DNA of 64,000 nucleotides from Brevibacillus panacihumi (GCF_003710985.1 NZ_RHHT01000051.1:1-64000); one strand, 5' to 3'; positions 1-8,776 are shown, counted from the stretch's first letter. Program-made: numbers and translations. Notes: generated by a model from the letters alone, not told the origin.

Positions 1-13
1 GTCACCCCCTCCT
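1..13 (-). promoter_or_regulatory. Shine-Dalgarno of a gene lying left of the window
   Basis: Read on the minus strand, the first 13 bases end in AGGAGGGGGTGAC, almost the full anti-16S complement. This implies that a leftward gene starts at or just outside the edge of the window, divergent from the nucleoside transporter operon. No coding part of it can be seen here. Confidence 0.55.
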
Positions 14-76
14 ACTCGATTATGAAAGAGAGAGGAGAATAAGCAAATACACGAACATTACAAAATAATTTTAACA

Positions 77-124
77 AAATGTACGTATATATAGTTGTAT
101 TTTTGCCTGAAAACACGTACATTT
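77..124. repeat. Long-spaced inverted repeat, candidate operator
   Basis: AAATGTACGT at 77-86 and ACGTACATTT at 115-124 are perfect 10-base inverted arms separated by 28 bases of AT-rich DNA. They sit in the intergenic region between a probable divergent gene and nupN. The arrangement suits a dimeric or looping regulator, or two separate GTAC-centred half sites. No purine riboswitch core is recognisable in this leader. Confidence 0.5.
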
Positions 125-175
125 ACTACTAGAGATCAAAAAAGCGAAAGAATTTATGTAGGAGAGGGAGACATC

Positions 176-1219
176 ATGAAAAAGTTATGGTTGGCTTTAA
201 CCACATTCGCTGTTTTGGCGACAGGCTGCGGCAGCGCTGGAACTGCTCCGGCAGACAATGGTCAAGCGGCTGGACAAGCTCCGGCAGAACAAAAAGAAGA
301 GACAGGGGCGAAAAAACGCATCGCCTTGGTGCTGCCTGAGAAAATCGGGGTCAACCCGTTCTTCCAGCAAATGGATGAAGGCGCGAAAAAAGCCGCTGAA
401 GAATTTGGCGTTGATTTAAAAACGATTGAATCCACTGACTACGGCGCCATCGAAGAAAATCTGCGTGTCGCGGTAGCAGAGCAATATGATCTGATCATCA
501 CATCGTCTTTTGAATCCGAGGATGCCTTGAAAAAGGTAGCTGGCGAAAATCCGGATCGCCAATTTGCCATTATCGATACGGTGATTGACCTGCCGAACGT
601 GCGCAGCGTCACCTTCCGTGAGCAGGAAGCGGCTTATCTGATGGGTGCCGCGGCTGGTCTGGCGACAAAAACAAACAAGGTCGGAATGGTTGTAGCGATG
701 GACATTCCGCTGTTGAAAAAATGGACAGGCGGATTTTCGGAAGGGTTGAAAGCGACCAATCCGAATGCGGAGTTCCTCGTCAACTATGTAGGCAGCTTCA
801 ACGACCCGGCCAAAGCGAAGGAAATGGCCTTGCTGCAAGCTTCCCAAGGAGCTGACTTCATCAATGGGGCCGCTGCTGTCGGCGACCTGGGAGTTTTTGA
901 AGCAGCCAAGGAGAAGGGCTTCTATACAGCAGGACAAGACGTGGATCGTACGGTGATCGACCCTGAGCATATCGTACTCTCCCAGTTGAAAGGGACAGAT
1001 GCGGCTGCCTATGAAACAGTAAAAGCGTTCGTAGAAGGAACCTTCCAACCAGGCGTCATCACATACGGATTGAAGGAAAAAGGCGTGGGCGTAACCTATG
1101 TCACCCATGAGAGCGCGACACCGCTGAATCCATTTGTCGGACAAGAAGTGATCGACAAGGTAAAAGCAATCAGCGAAGAAATCGTGGCAGGTACACGCAA
1201 AGTGCCTGAATCGTTCTAA
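176..1219 (+). CDS. nupN: BMP-family nucleoside-binding lipoprotein
   Basis: Substrate-binding lipoprotein of the Med/BmpA family, which feeds purine nucleosides to an ABC importer of the NupNOPQ type. It is 347 residues long. The signal peptide ends in a lipobox (LATGC), followed by a low-complexity Ala/Pro/Glu linker and the periplasmic-binding fold. The ATG at 176 was preferred to an upstream in-frame ATG at 95 because GGAGAGGG lies just before it and the lipoprotein signal starts there. ATPase and two permeases follow in the same direction, so the operon is complete. Substrate assignment to nucleosides comes from family and context. Confidence 0.9.
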   Translation: MKKLWLALTTFAVLATGCGSAGTAPADNGQAAGQAPAEQKEETGAKKRIALVLPEKIGVNPFFQQMDEGAKKAAEEFGVDLKTIESTDYGAIEENLRVAVAEQYDLIITSSFESEDALKKVAGENPDRQFAIIDTVIDLPNVRSVTFREQEAAYLMGAAAGLATKTNKVGMVVAMDIPLLKKWTGGFSEGLKATNPNAEFLVNYVGSFNDPAKAKEMALLQASQGADFINGAAAVGDLGVFEAAKEKGFYTAGQDVDRTVIDPEHIVLSQLKGTDAAAYETVKAFVEGTFQPGVITYGLKEKGVGVTYVTHESATPLNPFVGQEVIDKVKAISEEIVAGTRKVPESF

Positions 1220-1310
1220 ACGAACAGTTGGGAATAGACGTGACCGGCTACGATGGTAGTCGGTCCGCTGTTTGTCTGGGGAGCGGAAAGGAAAAAAGGA
1301 GGGGATCGCG

Positions 1311-2840
1311 ATGGTGCACCGATTAGAAATGAGGGAAATGACCAAGAAGTACGGCGAATTTACCGCGAACGACAAGGTATCCATCACCCTGGACGCAGGG
1401 GAAGTGCATGCCATCGTCGGGGAAAACGGAGCGGGAAAAACGACGCTGATGCGGATGCTGTACGGCATGGAGCAGCCCACGTCCGGAGAAATGGTGCTGA
1501 ATGGAAAACCGGTTGTCTTTCGTGGTCCCGATGATGCGATCCGAAACGGGATCGGAATGGTTCACCAGCATTTCATGCTGTTTGGCGAGTTTAGTGTCGC
1601 TGAAAATATTGTGATTGGCTACGAGCCCAGCAAGAGCGGCTTTTTCCAGCGAAAAGAGGCCGTGGCGAAGGTAAGGGAATTGAGCGAGCAGTATCGCATC
1701 CCTGTCGATCCGCTGGCACGAGTCGCCAGTTGTTCGATCGGAGAGCAGCAACGGGTGGAAATCCTCAAGGTTTTGTACCAGGGGGCAGACATTATCGTGC
1801 TGGATGAACCGACGGCTGTCTTGACGCCGCTTGAGGTAAAGGATCTGCTCAAAACGATCCGTCATCTGGCAGACAGCGGAAAGAGCGTCATCCTGATCAC
1901 GCACAAGCTGCAGGAAGTGATGGAGGTAGCGGACCGGATCACGGTCTTGCGCGGCGGAAAAGTCACCGGGAGTGTAGCGAAAGAGGAGACGGACGTCGAC
2001 GATCTGGCCCGGCTGATGGTAGGCAGGGAGCTGCAGCAGCTAAGCGAAAGGCTTCCTTTGGATGGCAAACCTCTCTTGCAAGTCGAAAACCTGACAATCC
2101 GCGACAAACAATTGTTGCTCGATCAAGTCAGCTTTACTGTTCAGCACGGGGAAATCGTCGGAATCGCCGGCGTATCGGGCAATGGCCAGTCGGAGCTGCT
2201 GCAAGCCATAAGCGGGCTTCGGACAGTACAGGAAGGGACTGTTCGACTGGGCGGTGTAGATGTCACGAACCAGTCGGTCGCCAAGATCCGTGAGACAGGG
2301 CTTTCCCATATACCGGAGGATCGTTACCTGTGGGGAGCTGCGAAGACGGAGAGCGTGGAAGAAAATGCGCTCATGGGGTACCAGCGAAAATCCGCCTACA
2401 ATCGGCGCGGAGTGATTGCCCGGGATGCCTTCCGCCGTGTCGTGCAGGAGTGGGTCAAGCGTTTTGCAATCAAGACGGGTTCCCGGCAGCTTCAGGAGCA
2501 GGCAGGCAATCTGTCCGGCGGGAATTTGCAGAAGCTCATCGTCGCGCGTGAGCTCGGTCACGAAACGGCTTTTTTGATGGCGGCCGAACCGACGAGGGGC
2601 GTAGACATCGGTGCGATGGAATACATCCACCAGGCATTGATCGAAAAGCGCAACAGCGGAGACGGTATTTTGCTCGTCTCTTCGGAGTTATCCGAAATCT
2701 TGGCATTATCGGACAGAATCCTGGTTATGTACAAGGGAAAAATCGCAGGGGAATTGTCCCGTGCGGAGGCTTCGGAAGAAAAAATCAGCGTGCTGATGGC
2801 AGGAGGAAGCATTCATGGTAGCAGTCAAAGAGCTATGTAA
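1311..2840 (+). CDS. nupO: Nucleoside ABC transporter, tandem ATPase
   Basis: 509-residue ATP-binding subunit with two nucleotide-binding domains, as in sugar and nucleoside importers of the RbsA/NupO class. The first domain has Walker A GENGAGKT at residues 37-44, a divergent signature (CSIGEQQ) and Walker B with LDEPT. The second has a degenerate P-loop (GVSGNGQS) and the signature LSGGNLQK, which is usual in this family. The ATG at 1311 follows AGGAGGGG. The 3' end overlaps nupP by 26 bases, indicating translational coupling. Confidence 0.92.
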   Translation: MVHRLEMREMTKKYGEFTANDKVSITLDAGEVHAIVGENGAGKTTLMRMLYGMEQPTSGEMVLNGKPVVFRGPDDAIRNGIGMVHQHFMLFGEFSVAENIVIGYEPSKSGFFQRKEAVAKVRELSEQYRIPVDPLARVASCSIGEQQRVEILKVLYQGADIIVLDEPTAVLTPLEVKDLLKTIRHLADSGKSVILITHKLQEVMEVADRITVLRGGKVTGSVAKEETDVDDLARLMVGRELQQLSERLPLDGKPLLQVENLTIRDKQLLLDQVSFTVQHGEIVGIAGVSGNGQSELLQAISGLRTVQEGTVRLGGVDVTNQSVAKIRETGLSHIPEDRYLWGAAKTESVEENALMGYQRKSAYNRRGVIARDAFRRVVQEWVKRFAIKTGSRQLQEQAGNLSGGNLQKLIVARELGHETAFLMAAEPTRGVDIGAMEYIHQALIEKRNSGDGILLVSSELSEILALSDRILVMYKGKIAGELSRAEASEEKISVLMAGGSIHGSSQRAM

Positions 2841-3885
2841 GTCACTGGTTCAGCCGCTGTTGGCTGTCTTCATCGGCTTGTTGACTGGTGCGGTGGTGAT
2901 CGCCGCCGTAGGAGAGTCGATTATCGGCACGTATCAAGAGTTGTGGAAGGGAGCATTCGGCAGCTTTTATTTTTTCTCTTCCACCCTGGCGCGCGCTACG
3001 CCGATCATGCTGATTGCCCTGGGGCTTGCATTGGCTTTTCGCGCAGGCGTCTTTAACCTGGGGGCAGAAGGACAAATGGTGCTTGGGGCGATCAGCGCGA
3101 CGCTGGTAGCCATCTATTTGCCGGCACCGGGAATCGTGAAAATGCTCGCCGCTCTCGTGACGGGGATTGCAATGGGTGGCCTGTGGTCTTTGATGGCCGG
3201 GTATATGGAAGCGAAATTCCGCATTCCTTTGCTGATCTCCACGCTGCTGCTCAACTATATCGCGGTTCTGTTCGCCAGCTATCTGGTAACGGAACCCTTC
3301 CAGGACAAAGGCGGATCAGCAGCATTGGCGCAGACGGTCATGCTGGATAAAAGCATATGGCTCCCGAAGCTGTTCGCGGGAATGAGCGTGCATGCCGGCT
3401 TTCTCATCGCCTTGGCAGCGGCTCTCCTGCTGTTCTGGGTCTTGCGCTTCACGCCGTTTGGCTATGAAGTAAAAATGCTGGGGCAAAACCCGTTTTTTGC
3501 GCAGTACGGGGGGATACAGCGGATTAAAGTCATGCTGACAGGGATGTTCGCCAGCGGCGCTTTTGCCGGGTTGGCCGGGACAGTAGAGGTGCTGGGTTCC
3601 CATTACCGTTTTGTCGACGGCGCACTGACAGTTCCCAATTTCGCCTGGACAGGCCTGATGGCAACTCTCTTGGCCAACTCCAACCCGATTGGGGTCATCT
3701 TCACTTCCATTCTGCTGGCTGCATTTCAGACTGGAGCCATGGGCGTGGAACGGAATACCGAAGTCCCTCTGGAGCTCGCAAGCGTGATTCAGGCAGTTCT
3801 CATTTTGTTTATCTCTGCCAAATTCAGTTACACCTGGTGGAAACAGCGGAAGAAGAAAGGGGGAGATACGCATGGAGTGGCTTGA
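2815..3885 (+). CDS. nupP: Nucleoside ABC transporter permease
   Basis: 356-residue integral membrane permease of the BPD_transp_2 family (RbsC/NupP type), with about ten hydrophobic segments. The segment near residue 75 (LALAFRAGVFNLGAEGQ) is the typical cytoplasmic-loop motif of this family. It starts inside the end of the ATPase gene and overlaps the next permease by 14 bases, so the three genes are tightly coupled. It should form a heterodimeric channel with the product of the next gene. Confidence 0.9.
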   Translation: MVAVKELCKSLVQPLLAVFIGLLTGAVVIAAVGESIIGTYQELWKGAFGSFYFFSSTLARATPIMLIALGLALAFRAGVFNLGAEGQMVLGAISATLVAIYLPAPGIVKMLAALVTGIAMGGLWSLMAGYMEAKFRIPLLISTLLLNYIAVLFASYLVTEPFQDKGGSAALAQTVMLDKSIWLPKLFAGMSVHAGFLIALAAALLLFWVLRFTPFGYEVKMLGQNPFFAQYGGIQRIKVMLTGMFASGAFAGLAGTVEVLGSHYRFVDGALTVPNFAWTGLMATLLANSNPIGVIFTSILLAAFQTGAMGVERNTEVPLELASVIQAVLILFISAKFSYTWWKQRKKKGGDTHGVA

Positions 3886-4774
3886 TTGGTCTCTCATCAG
3901 TTCGACGATTCGCATGGTAACCCCGATTCTTTTGGCTGCATTGGGGGGAGCGCTTTGCTCGCGCGTCGGCATTTTCAACGTAGGGCTGGAAGGGCTGGTT
4001 CTGGTGGGTGCCTTTTCTGCGATTGTCGGGAACCATTTTACCGGAAGCCTGATCCTCGCAGTGTTGATTGCCGCGGCAGCCAGTGTATTGTTCTCCCTGC
4101 TGTTTTCCTACATGACGATCGGATTGAAGGCCAATGAAATTGTCGTCGGGGTGGCGATCAACTTTTTGGCCTTGGGGCTTACGACGTTTGCCCTGCGCGC
4201 CATCTTTGATGTGAAGGGCGCATTCTACGACAAAGACATGGCGGGCTTGCCCCGTCTGGAGATTCCGCTCCTCCACGACATTCCTGTAGTAGGCGAGATC
4301 ATCTCCGGCCATTCTCCGTTGGTGTATCTGGCATTTCTGGCCGCTATTCTGCTTTATATCTTCCTGTATCGGACCGTGACGGGCTTTCGCGTGCTGGCAG
4401 TGGGGATGAATCCGGTGGCGGCCCGCAGTCTGGGGCTGAAAGCGACGCGCCTGCAGGTCATGGCGATTCTTTTGTGTGGTGTGCTGTGCGGTGTGGCGGG
4501 AGCTCAGCTTTCTCTGGGGCAGGTCACCATGTTTACTGAAGGCATGACGGCTGGACGCGGCTTTATCGCGCTTGTGGCGATGATGATGGGGCAGTCCCAT
4601 CCGCTCGGGATTTTGGCGTCGAGCCTGCTGTTCGGCTTTATGGATGCGCTGAGCATTCGGCTGCAGGGCTTTTCCCTTCCTACGCAGTTTACATCCATGC
4701 TGCCGTACGTGCTGACGATCGCTGCGATGTTTTTCCTGAAGGAGAAGAACAGAGGAGCCAGCAATAATCAATAG
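3872..4774 (+). CDS. nupQ: Nucleoside ABC transporter permease
   Basis: 300-residue second permease of the importer. It carries the same family motif as its partner (GALCSRVGIFNVGLEGL near residue 28), which in this family precedes the ATPase-coupling region. Translation starts 14 bases before the end of nupP, with GGGGGAG as ribosome-binding site. It ends 39 bases before the molybdoenzyme gene, so read-through into that gene is possible. Confidence 0.9.
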   Translation: MEWLDWSLISSTIRMVTPILLAALGGALCSRVGIFNVGLEGLVLVGAFSAIVGNHFTGSLILAVLIAAAASVLFSLLFSYMTIGLKANEIVVGVAINFLALGLTTFALRAIFDVKGAFYDKDMAGLPRLEIPLLHDIPVVGEIISGHSPLVYLAFLAAILLYIFLYRTVTGFRVLAVGMNPVAARSLGLKATRLQVMAILLCGVLCGVAGAQLSLGQVTMFTEGMTAGRGFIALVAMMMGQSHPLGILASSLLFGFMDALSIRLQGFSLPTQFTSMLPYVLTIAAMFFLKEKNRGASNNQ

Positions 4775-4813
4775 AAGTCGTGTGTAGGTGAGAGAAAAAG
4801 GAGGAAGAACAGC

Positions 4814-5476
4814 ATGAACAAGGCTGATCGCATCAAACAAATGAAGGTGCCGGCAGTCGATCCAGCGTTGGCAAAACGGCTTCCGCCCGGACAGGTGCTG
4901 ACGGAGCGCTTTCCGATCCTGCATGAAGGGGAAGTCCCGGAATATGACATGAAGACATGGACGCTGCGGGTGTTCGGTGAGGTCGACCGGGAAGTAACCC
5001 TCAGCTACGAGGACATCCTGGCGATGCCGCAGAAGACCGTCACTCGGGACATTCATTGCGTGACTCGCTGGTCGCGCTTCGACAACGCTTTTACCGGTGT
5101 GGGCTTTCGCGACTTCATGAAGGCCATCGGAGTGGTGCCGCACGGTTCTTATGTGATGCTGCACGGGGATCATGATTATACGGCCAATTTGGCTTTGAGC
5201 GACTTGGACCGCGACGATGTGCTGCTCGCCCATTCCTTCGAGGGAGAGCGGCTGACGAACAAGCACGGCTGGCCGCTCCGTCTGGTCGTCCCGCATCTCT
5301 ACTTCTGGAAAAGCGTGAAGTGGCTGCGCGGAATCGAATTTATCTCGGAAAACAAACCAGGCTTTTGGGAACAGAACGGATTTCATATCAACGGCGATCC
5401 TTTCCGGGAAGAGCGTTTCTCCGGGGAAGCCCTGCCGATACCAGAAGACGAGTGGGAGAGAAAGGAGTTTGATTAA
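4814..5476 (+). CDS. Sulfite-oxidase-like molybdopterin oxidoreductase (YuiH-like)
   Basis: 220-residue protein of the oxidoreductase molybdopterin-binding fold (sulfite oxidase superfamily). The motif DIHCVTRWS at about residue 78 holds the cysteine that ligates molybdenum in this family. There is no Tat signal and no C-terminal dimerisation domain, so it is probably a cytoplasmic single-domain enzyme like B. subtilis YuiH, whose substrate is not established. The start has AAGGAGG upstream. It sits between a nucleoside importer and a nucleoside phosphorylase, an unexplained partnership. Confidence 0.85.
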   Translation: MNKADRIKQMKVPAVDPALAKRLPPGQVLTERFPILHEGEVPEYDMKTWTLRVFGEVDREVTLSYEDILAMPQKTVTRDIHCVTRWSRFDNAFTGVGFRDFMKAIGVVPHGSYVMLHGDHDYTANLALSDLDRDDVLLAHSFEGERLTNKHGWPLRLVVPHLYFWKSVKWLRGIEFISENKPGFWEQNGFHINGDPFREERFSGEALPIPEDEWERKEFD

Positions 5477-5477
5477 A

Positions 5478-6203
5478 TTGTTGACCAATCTGAAAGTAGA
5501 TCCAGCTCAACTGCCCAAGCGAATCATCGTGTGCGGCGATCCCAAGCGAGCAGCTTTGATTGCTTCCAAGCTGACCGATCATCGCAGCATCGGGGAAAAC
5601 CGGGAATATCATAGCTACGCCGGAACCTGGAAGGGAGTCGAAGTCGCCGTCGTCAGCCATGGCGTCGGTTCGCCGGGAGCGGCTGTGTGCTTCGAGGAGT
5701 TGGCAAAAGGCGGCGCGCAAGTGATCATTCGCGTCGGGACTGCGGGCTCGTACCAGCAGCACATTACACCGGGAAGTCTCGTGATCAGCTCATCCGTCGC
5801 GCGCCAGGACGGTTTGACGAGCCAATTGGTTCCCGCTGGATTCCCGGCAGTAGCCGACCGCCACGTAGTAGAGGCATTGGTGCAGGCTGCCCAAAACCAT
5901 GAAGCGAATCTGAACGTAGCGGAAGGCATCACCCTGACACTGGACGTCTTTTACAATGGCGTACTGGAGTTCCCGCACAAGCTGTATCAAAAGGCGGGGG
6001 TGCTCGCAGTAGAGATGGAAAACTCAGCGCTGTTCGTGATTTCCGCACTCAGAGGGGTAAAAGCAGGCTCTATTTTGGCGATCGACGGTTACGCAGACGC
6101 CGATCTCCTGGAAAACTACAACCCTCATACGGAGGAAATGGCAAAGGCGATTGAGGCGGAAGCGCAGATTGCGCTCGATGCCGTGATTCAGGTAGTTGTG
6201 TAG
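5478..6203 (+). CDS. Nucleoside phosphorylase (uridine/purine phosphorylase family)
   Basis: About 241 residues of the PNP/UDP phosphorylase fold, cleaving nucleosides with phosphate to base and ribose-1-phosphate. Visible motifs are the N-terminal phosphate loop (VCGDPKRA), the glycine-rich segment (SHGVGSPGA), RVGTAGSY, and VEMENSALF, which contacts ribose. Uridine versus purine specificity cannot be read with confidence. The chosen start is TTG at 5478, 10 bases after AAAGGAG; TTG at 5481 or 5469 are alternatives. The gene follows the molybdoenzyme by one base and matches the nucleoside importer functionally. Its 3' end overlaps the convergent DinB gene by 16 bases. Confidence 0.85.
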   Translation: MLTNLKVDPAQLPKRIIVCGDPKRAALIASKLTDHRSIGENREYHSYAGTWKGVEVAVVSHGVGSPGAAVCFEELAKGGAQVIIRVGTAGSYQQHITPGSLVISSSVARQDGLTSQLVPAGFPAVADRHVVEALVQAAQNHEANLNVAEGITLTLDVFYNGVLEFPHKLYQKAGVLAVEMENSALFVISALRGVKAGSILAIDGYADADLLENYNPHTEEMAKAIEAEAQIALDAVIQVVV

Positions 6204-6739
6204 TAATCCGCCAACGCATTTTTCAAGCGATCCAGCTGCATGAAATGATGGCGATAGTGCATCTCCACCAGAGCAAACCACTCCCTGGCATTCAATGCGC
6301 CGAAACCGGGATGCTGCACGTGATGTCGGAACGTGCTGGCTTCCAGTCGCGGTGCCGTCTCCTTCAAGCGCTGCAGCACCGCTTGGAAGCCGCCGATGAT
6401 TTGTTCCCTGCTCTCGGGCTGCGGGGGCGTATACTGCGGCGATGCAGGAACATGGATGCGAATCGGGGGAATCGAGCCTTGGGTGAAGACCTTTTCGCCC
6501 ACCTCTGTTTTGCCATTTTGGACGGAAGCCGTCTCCTCGCTTGCCGATAAGCATGCCTCCACATTGGCCAATTGCATGTAAAGCGCAGCATGGATCAGAT
6601 GCAGGTACATTTGTCCAAGGGACCAGTCATCATCGCTTGCCTTCCACGTCAATTGGCGCATGTCCAAGGTATCAAGCACTGCAAGGTAACGGTCCGTATG
6701 CTCTGTCACTTGCTTGATCATTTCGTTTGGGGTCATCAT
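6188..6739 (-). CDS. DinB-family four-helix protein
   Basis: 183 residues of the DinB/YfiT-like metal-binding four-helix bundle. The histidines expected for the metal site are visible at LHLIHAALY (about residue 48) and near the C-terminus in HYRHHFMQLDRL. Members include bacillithiol-dependent transferases and many proteins without known function. Starts at tandem ATGs after AAAAGGAG. It is convergent with the nucleoside phosphorylase and shares its last 16 bases with it. No function can be assigned beyond the fold. Confidence 0.75.
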   Translation of the reverse strand: MMTPNEMIKQVTEHTDRYLAVLDTLDMRQLTWKASDDDWSLGQMYLHLIHAALYMQLANVEACLSASEETASVQNGKTEVGEKVFTQGSIPPIRIHVPASPQYTPPQPESREQIIGGFQAVLQRLKETAPRLEASTFRHHVQHPGFGALNAREWFALVEMHYRHHFMQLDRLKNALADYYTTT

Positions 6740-6773
6740 TGCTACCAGCTCCTTTTGTTTAACTAGCCCAAGT

Positions 6774-6812
6774 ATAAAAAAACGCTACTGACACCTGTAT
6801 GTCAGTAGCGTT
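6774..6812 (-). terminator. Terminator of the yojF-bshB2-WYL operon
   Basis: A perfect 13-base stem (AACGCTACTGACA and its complement) with a six-base loop. Read on the minus strand it is followed by a run of seven T. The 5' arm on that strand contains the last codons and the TGA stop of the WYL regulator, so terminator and coding end coincide. Confidence 0.9.
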
Positions 6813-7749
6813 TTAGCATTTTATGGACTTCCTCGCGTACGCGGATGCGCAGGGAGTCAGGCTCCAGGACGGTGACAGCCGAACCCCAGCCGAGCACCCA
6901 GGACAGCAATTCATCAGGGTGATTGACACGAAAGCGGAGGAGCAAACCTTCTGGATGCTCCTCGATTGCCTCCATGAAAAAGTTCTTCGAATCCTCGATC
7001 TTGTCGCGAATGCTGGCATCAGCAAGAATTCGCACGACTGTATTTCGGTTGTCTGGCGGTCTGTAGTGTTGCAGCTGGAAATTGTCTGGGAGGGTATAGC
7101 TCTCCTCCAGCAGGGTGAGTCCCTTCATGCGCGACAAACGGAAATGGCGAATGTCATGTCGCAGATCACAGTGTGCGACCAGTGCCCACGAACCGTGGAC
7201 CAGAACCAGGCCATAAGGGGCCACCACACGAGTGCTCCTCCTGTTTCCATCTGCCTCCTGCATTTTTTTCTGGTAGTGAAAACGAACCTTTTTTCTTTCC
7301 AGCAAAGCGCGGCGCAATGTCTCCAAAAAGGCGGCCTCTTCATTCGCCGTATCCCACCCGTTGGCCGCGATCAGTTTCATCGTGGAGCGGATGCGTGCCA
7401 CATCTGCCCGGACAGGCTGGGGCAGGATCGCTTCAATCTTTTTTTGCGCTGATTTTGCTTTGGCTCCATAGGCGGCATCGAATTTTTGCTCGATGAAATC
7501 CGCACCAATCAGCATCGCGACCGCTTCCTCTTCCGTGAAGTTGACGGGAGGCAAAAAATAACCGTCTACGAGCGAATAGCCGACACCAGGGGCCCCTACT
7601 ACGGGCACTCCGGATTCGCTTAATGCCTGAATATCCCGGTAGATGGTGCGCACACTCGTTTCGTAGATGGCTGCCAGATCCTCGGCGCGCATGAGGCCCT
7701 TGCGCTGCAATTCAAGGACGATCGCGAGCATCCGATCGGTTTTATTCAT
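6802..7749 (-). CDS. HTH-WYL transcriptional regulator (YafY family)
   Basis: 315-residue regulator with an N-terminal winged helix (HTH_11 type; SVRTIYRDIQAL is the recognition region) and a WYL ligand-binding domain followed by a WCX C-terminal extension. WYL domains sense small ligands or nucleotides. The ATG at 7749 overlaps the stop of bshB2 as ATGA, so it is translationally coupled to bacillithiol synthesis; a TTG four codons upstream is less likely. The coupling suggests, but does not prove, a role in thiol or stress regulation. Confidence 0.85.
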   Translation of the reverse strand: MNKTDRMLAIVLELQRKGLMRAEDLAAIYETSVRTIYRDIQALSESGVPVVGAPGVGYSLVDGYFLPPVNFTEEEAVAMLIGADFIEQKFDAAYGAKAKSAQKKIEAILPQPVRADVARIRSTMKLIAANGWDTANEEAAFLETLRRALLERKKVRFHYQKKMQEADGNRRSTRVVAPYGLVLVHGSWALVAHCDLRHDIRHFRLSRMKGLTLLEESYTLPDNFQLQHYRPPDNRNTVVRILADASIRDKIEDSKNFFMEAIEEHPEGLLLRFRVNHPDELLSWVLGWGSAVTVLEPDSLRIRVREEVHKMLKRY

Positions 7750-8408
7750 GCTTTTGTCCAACGATACGTGTAATACCGCTCTGCCTCCAAAAAGTGGCGC
7801 AGTTCCGCATGCTGCCGATCGTCTTCGTATCTCTCCAGCATTTTGGCTGATTGCGTGTAGTGGGCTTTGATCGCGTTCATTTTCCTCTCTGCCACACTGC
7901 TGATATCGACCACGACATCGGGCTGGCCCAGCACCTCCAGATGATTGCTGGAAAAGGCAAGACAGTAAAGCACCGGACGATTTTCGATCGGGATTCGCTC
8001 AAGCGCTTCGATGGTCGCCTCTGCCATGGCTTCATGATCGGGGTGAACCGAGTGGCCCGGGTAATAGGTGTAAACGATGGTCGGCTGAATTTCCTGGACT
8101 ACTTGGAAGATCCGATCCACCATCGCTTGCCTGTCTTCAAATTCGACGGTTTTGTCATGATAGCCCATCAAGCGCAGGTCGCTGATGCCCAAATGCTTGC
8201 ACGCCTCCTGCAGCTCCTGCTTGCGGATATGCGGCAGGGTCTCCCTGTTCGCGGTGATCGGGCTGCCCATCTGGCGTCCCATCTCTCCGAGAGTGCCGCA
8301 TAGATACGTAATCGGTGTCCCAGCTTGCGCATGCAAAATGATGCTTCCGCCCAAGCCAAACGTTTCATCGTCAGGATGAGGAAACACTAACAGCACATGC
8401 GGTTTCAT
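7746..8408 (-). CDS. bshB2: Bacillithiol biosynthesis deacetylase BshB2
   Basis: 220-residue LmbE/PIG-L zinc deacetylase that removes acetate from GlcNAc-malate during bacillithiol synthesis. The zinc motif HPDDE lies at residues 11-15 and the second histidine motif HPDH at 122-125. It is preceded by yojF with a 4-base overlap, the same order as yojF-yojG (bshB2) of Bacillus, which distinguishes it from bshB1. The downstream WYL gene overlaps its stop codon. Confidence 0.9.
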   Translation of the reverse strand: MKPHVLLVFPHPDDETFGLGGSIILHAQAGTPITYLCGTLGEMGRQMGSPITANRETLPHIRKQELQEACKHLGISDLRLMGYHDKTVEFEDRQAMVDRIFQVVQEIQPTIVYTYYPGHSVHPDHEAMAEATIEALERIPIENRPVLYCLAFSSNHLEVLGQPDVVVDISSVAERKMNAIKAHYTQSAKMLERYEDDRQHAELRHFLEAERYYTYRWTKA

Positions 8409-8776
8409 TCCTGTTCCCCGCTTTCTGTCCCAAATGGAGTAACGCTCAGTTGAAAGGCAATCATGAGCCGTCCTTCCTCGTCATGTCCTGCCAAGAGCAG
8501 ACCGTTCTGTGTGCTGTCAGGCTCCCAATCCGTCAAGCCCTCGGCATAGATCCAGCCATGCTCCATCTTCAGGCCGACGCGATAGGGGCCATTGCCGGTA
8601 ATCATCCCGCGCTCGAAACGTACCACTACATTACGCACGAATGAACCGACAGAGATGGTTTTTTCTCCCCGCAGGACGGCGTAGGAGCCATTGGTAGTTT
8701 CCAGATGGAGATAGACGTCGCGGTTGAAAAATTGCTCAAGCAGCAGCTGTACCTTTTCTGGTGATATGGGCTGCAT
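8405..8776 (-). CDS. yojF: YojF-family protein (DUF1806)
   Basis: 123-residue protein of the YojF/DUF1806 family, found next to bshB2 in Bacillales. No catalytic motif is evident; it looks like a small all-beta protein. The start ATG follows GGAGGAAAAAA. It overlaps bshB2 by 4 bases and is the first gene of the leftward operon. A candidate -10 (TACAAT on the minus strand, 8817-8822) lies 41 bases upstream, but its -35 is weak. Confidence 0.85.
   Translation of the reverse strand: MQPISPEKVQLLLEQFFNRDVYLHLETTNGSYAVLRGEKTISVGSFVRNVVVRFERGMITGNGPYRVGLKMEHGWIYAEGLTDWEPDSTQNGLLLAGHDEEGRLMIAFQLSVTPFGTESGEQE

Noticed and set aside
1-175. Purine riboswitch upstream of the nucleoside transporter
   Set aside because: The conserved three-way-junction core and its loop sequences are not present; only an inverted repeat is seen.
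3824-5488. 554-codon open frame on the minus strand
   Set aside because: It lies antisense to nupQ and the molybdoenzyme gene, is rich in His, Gln and Arg with no domain pattern, and both plus-strand genes have clear motifs and ribosome-binding sites.
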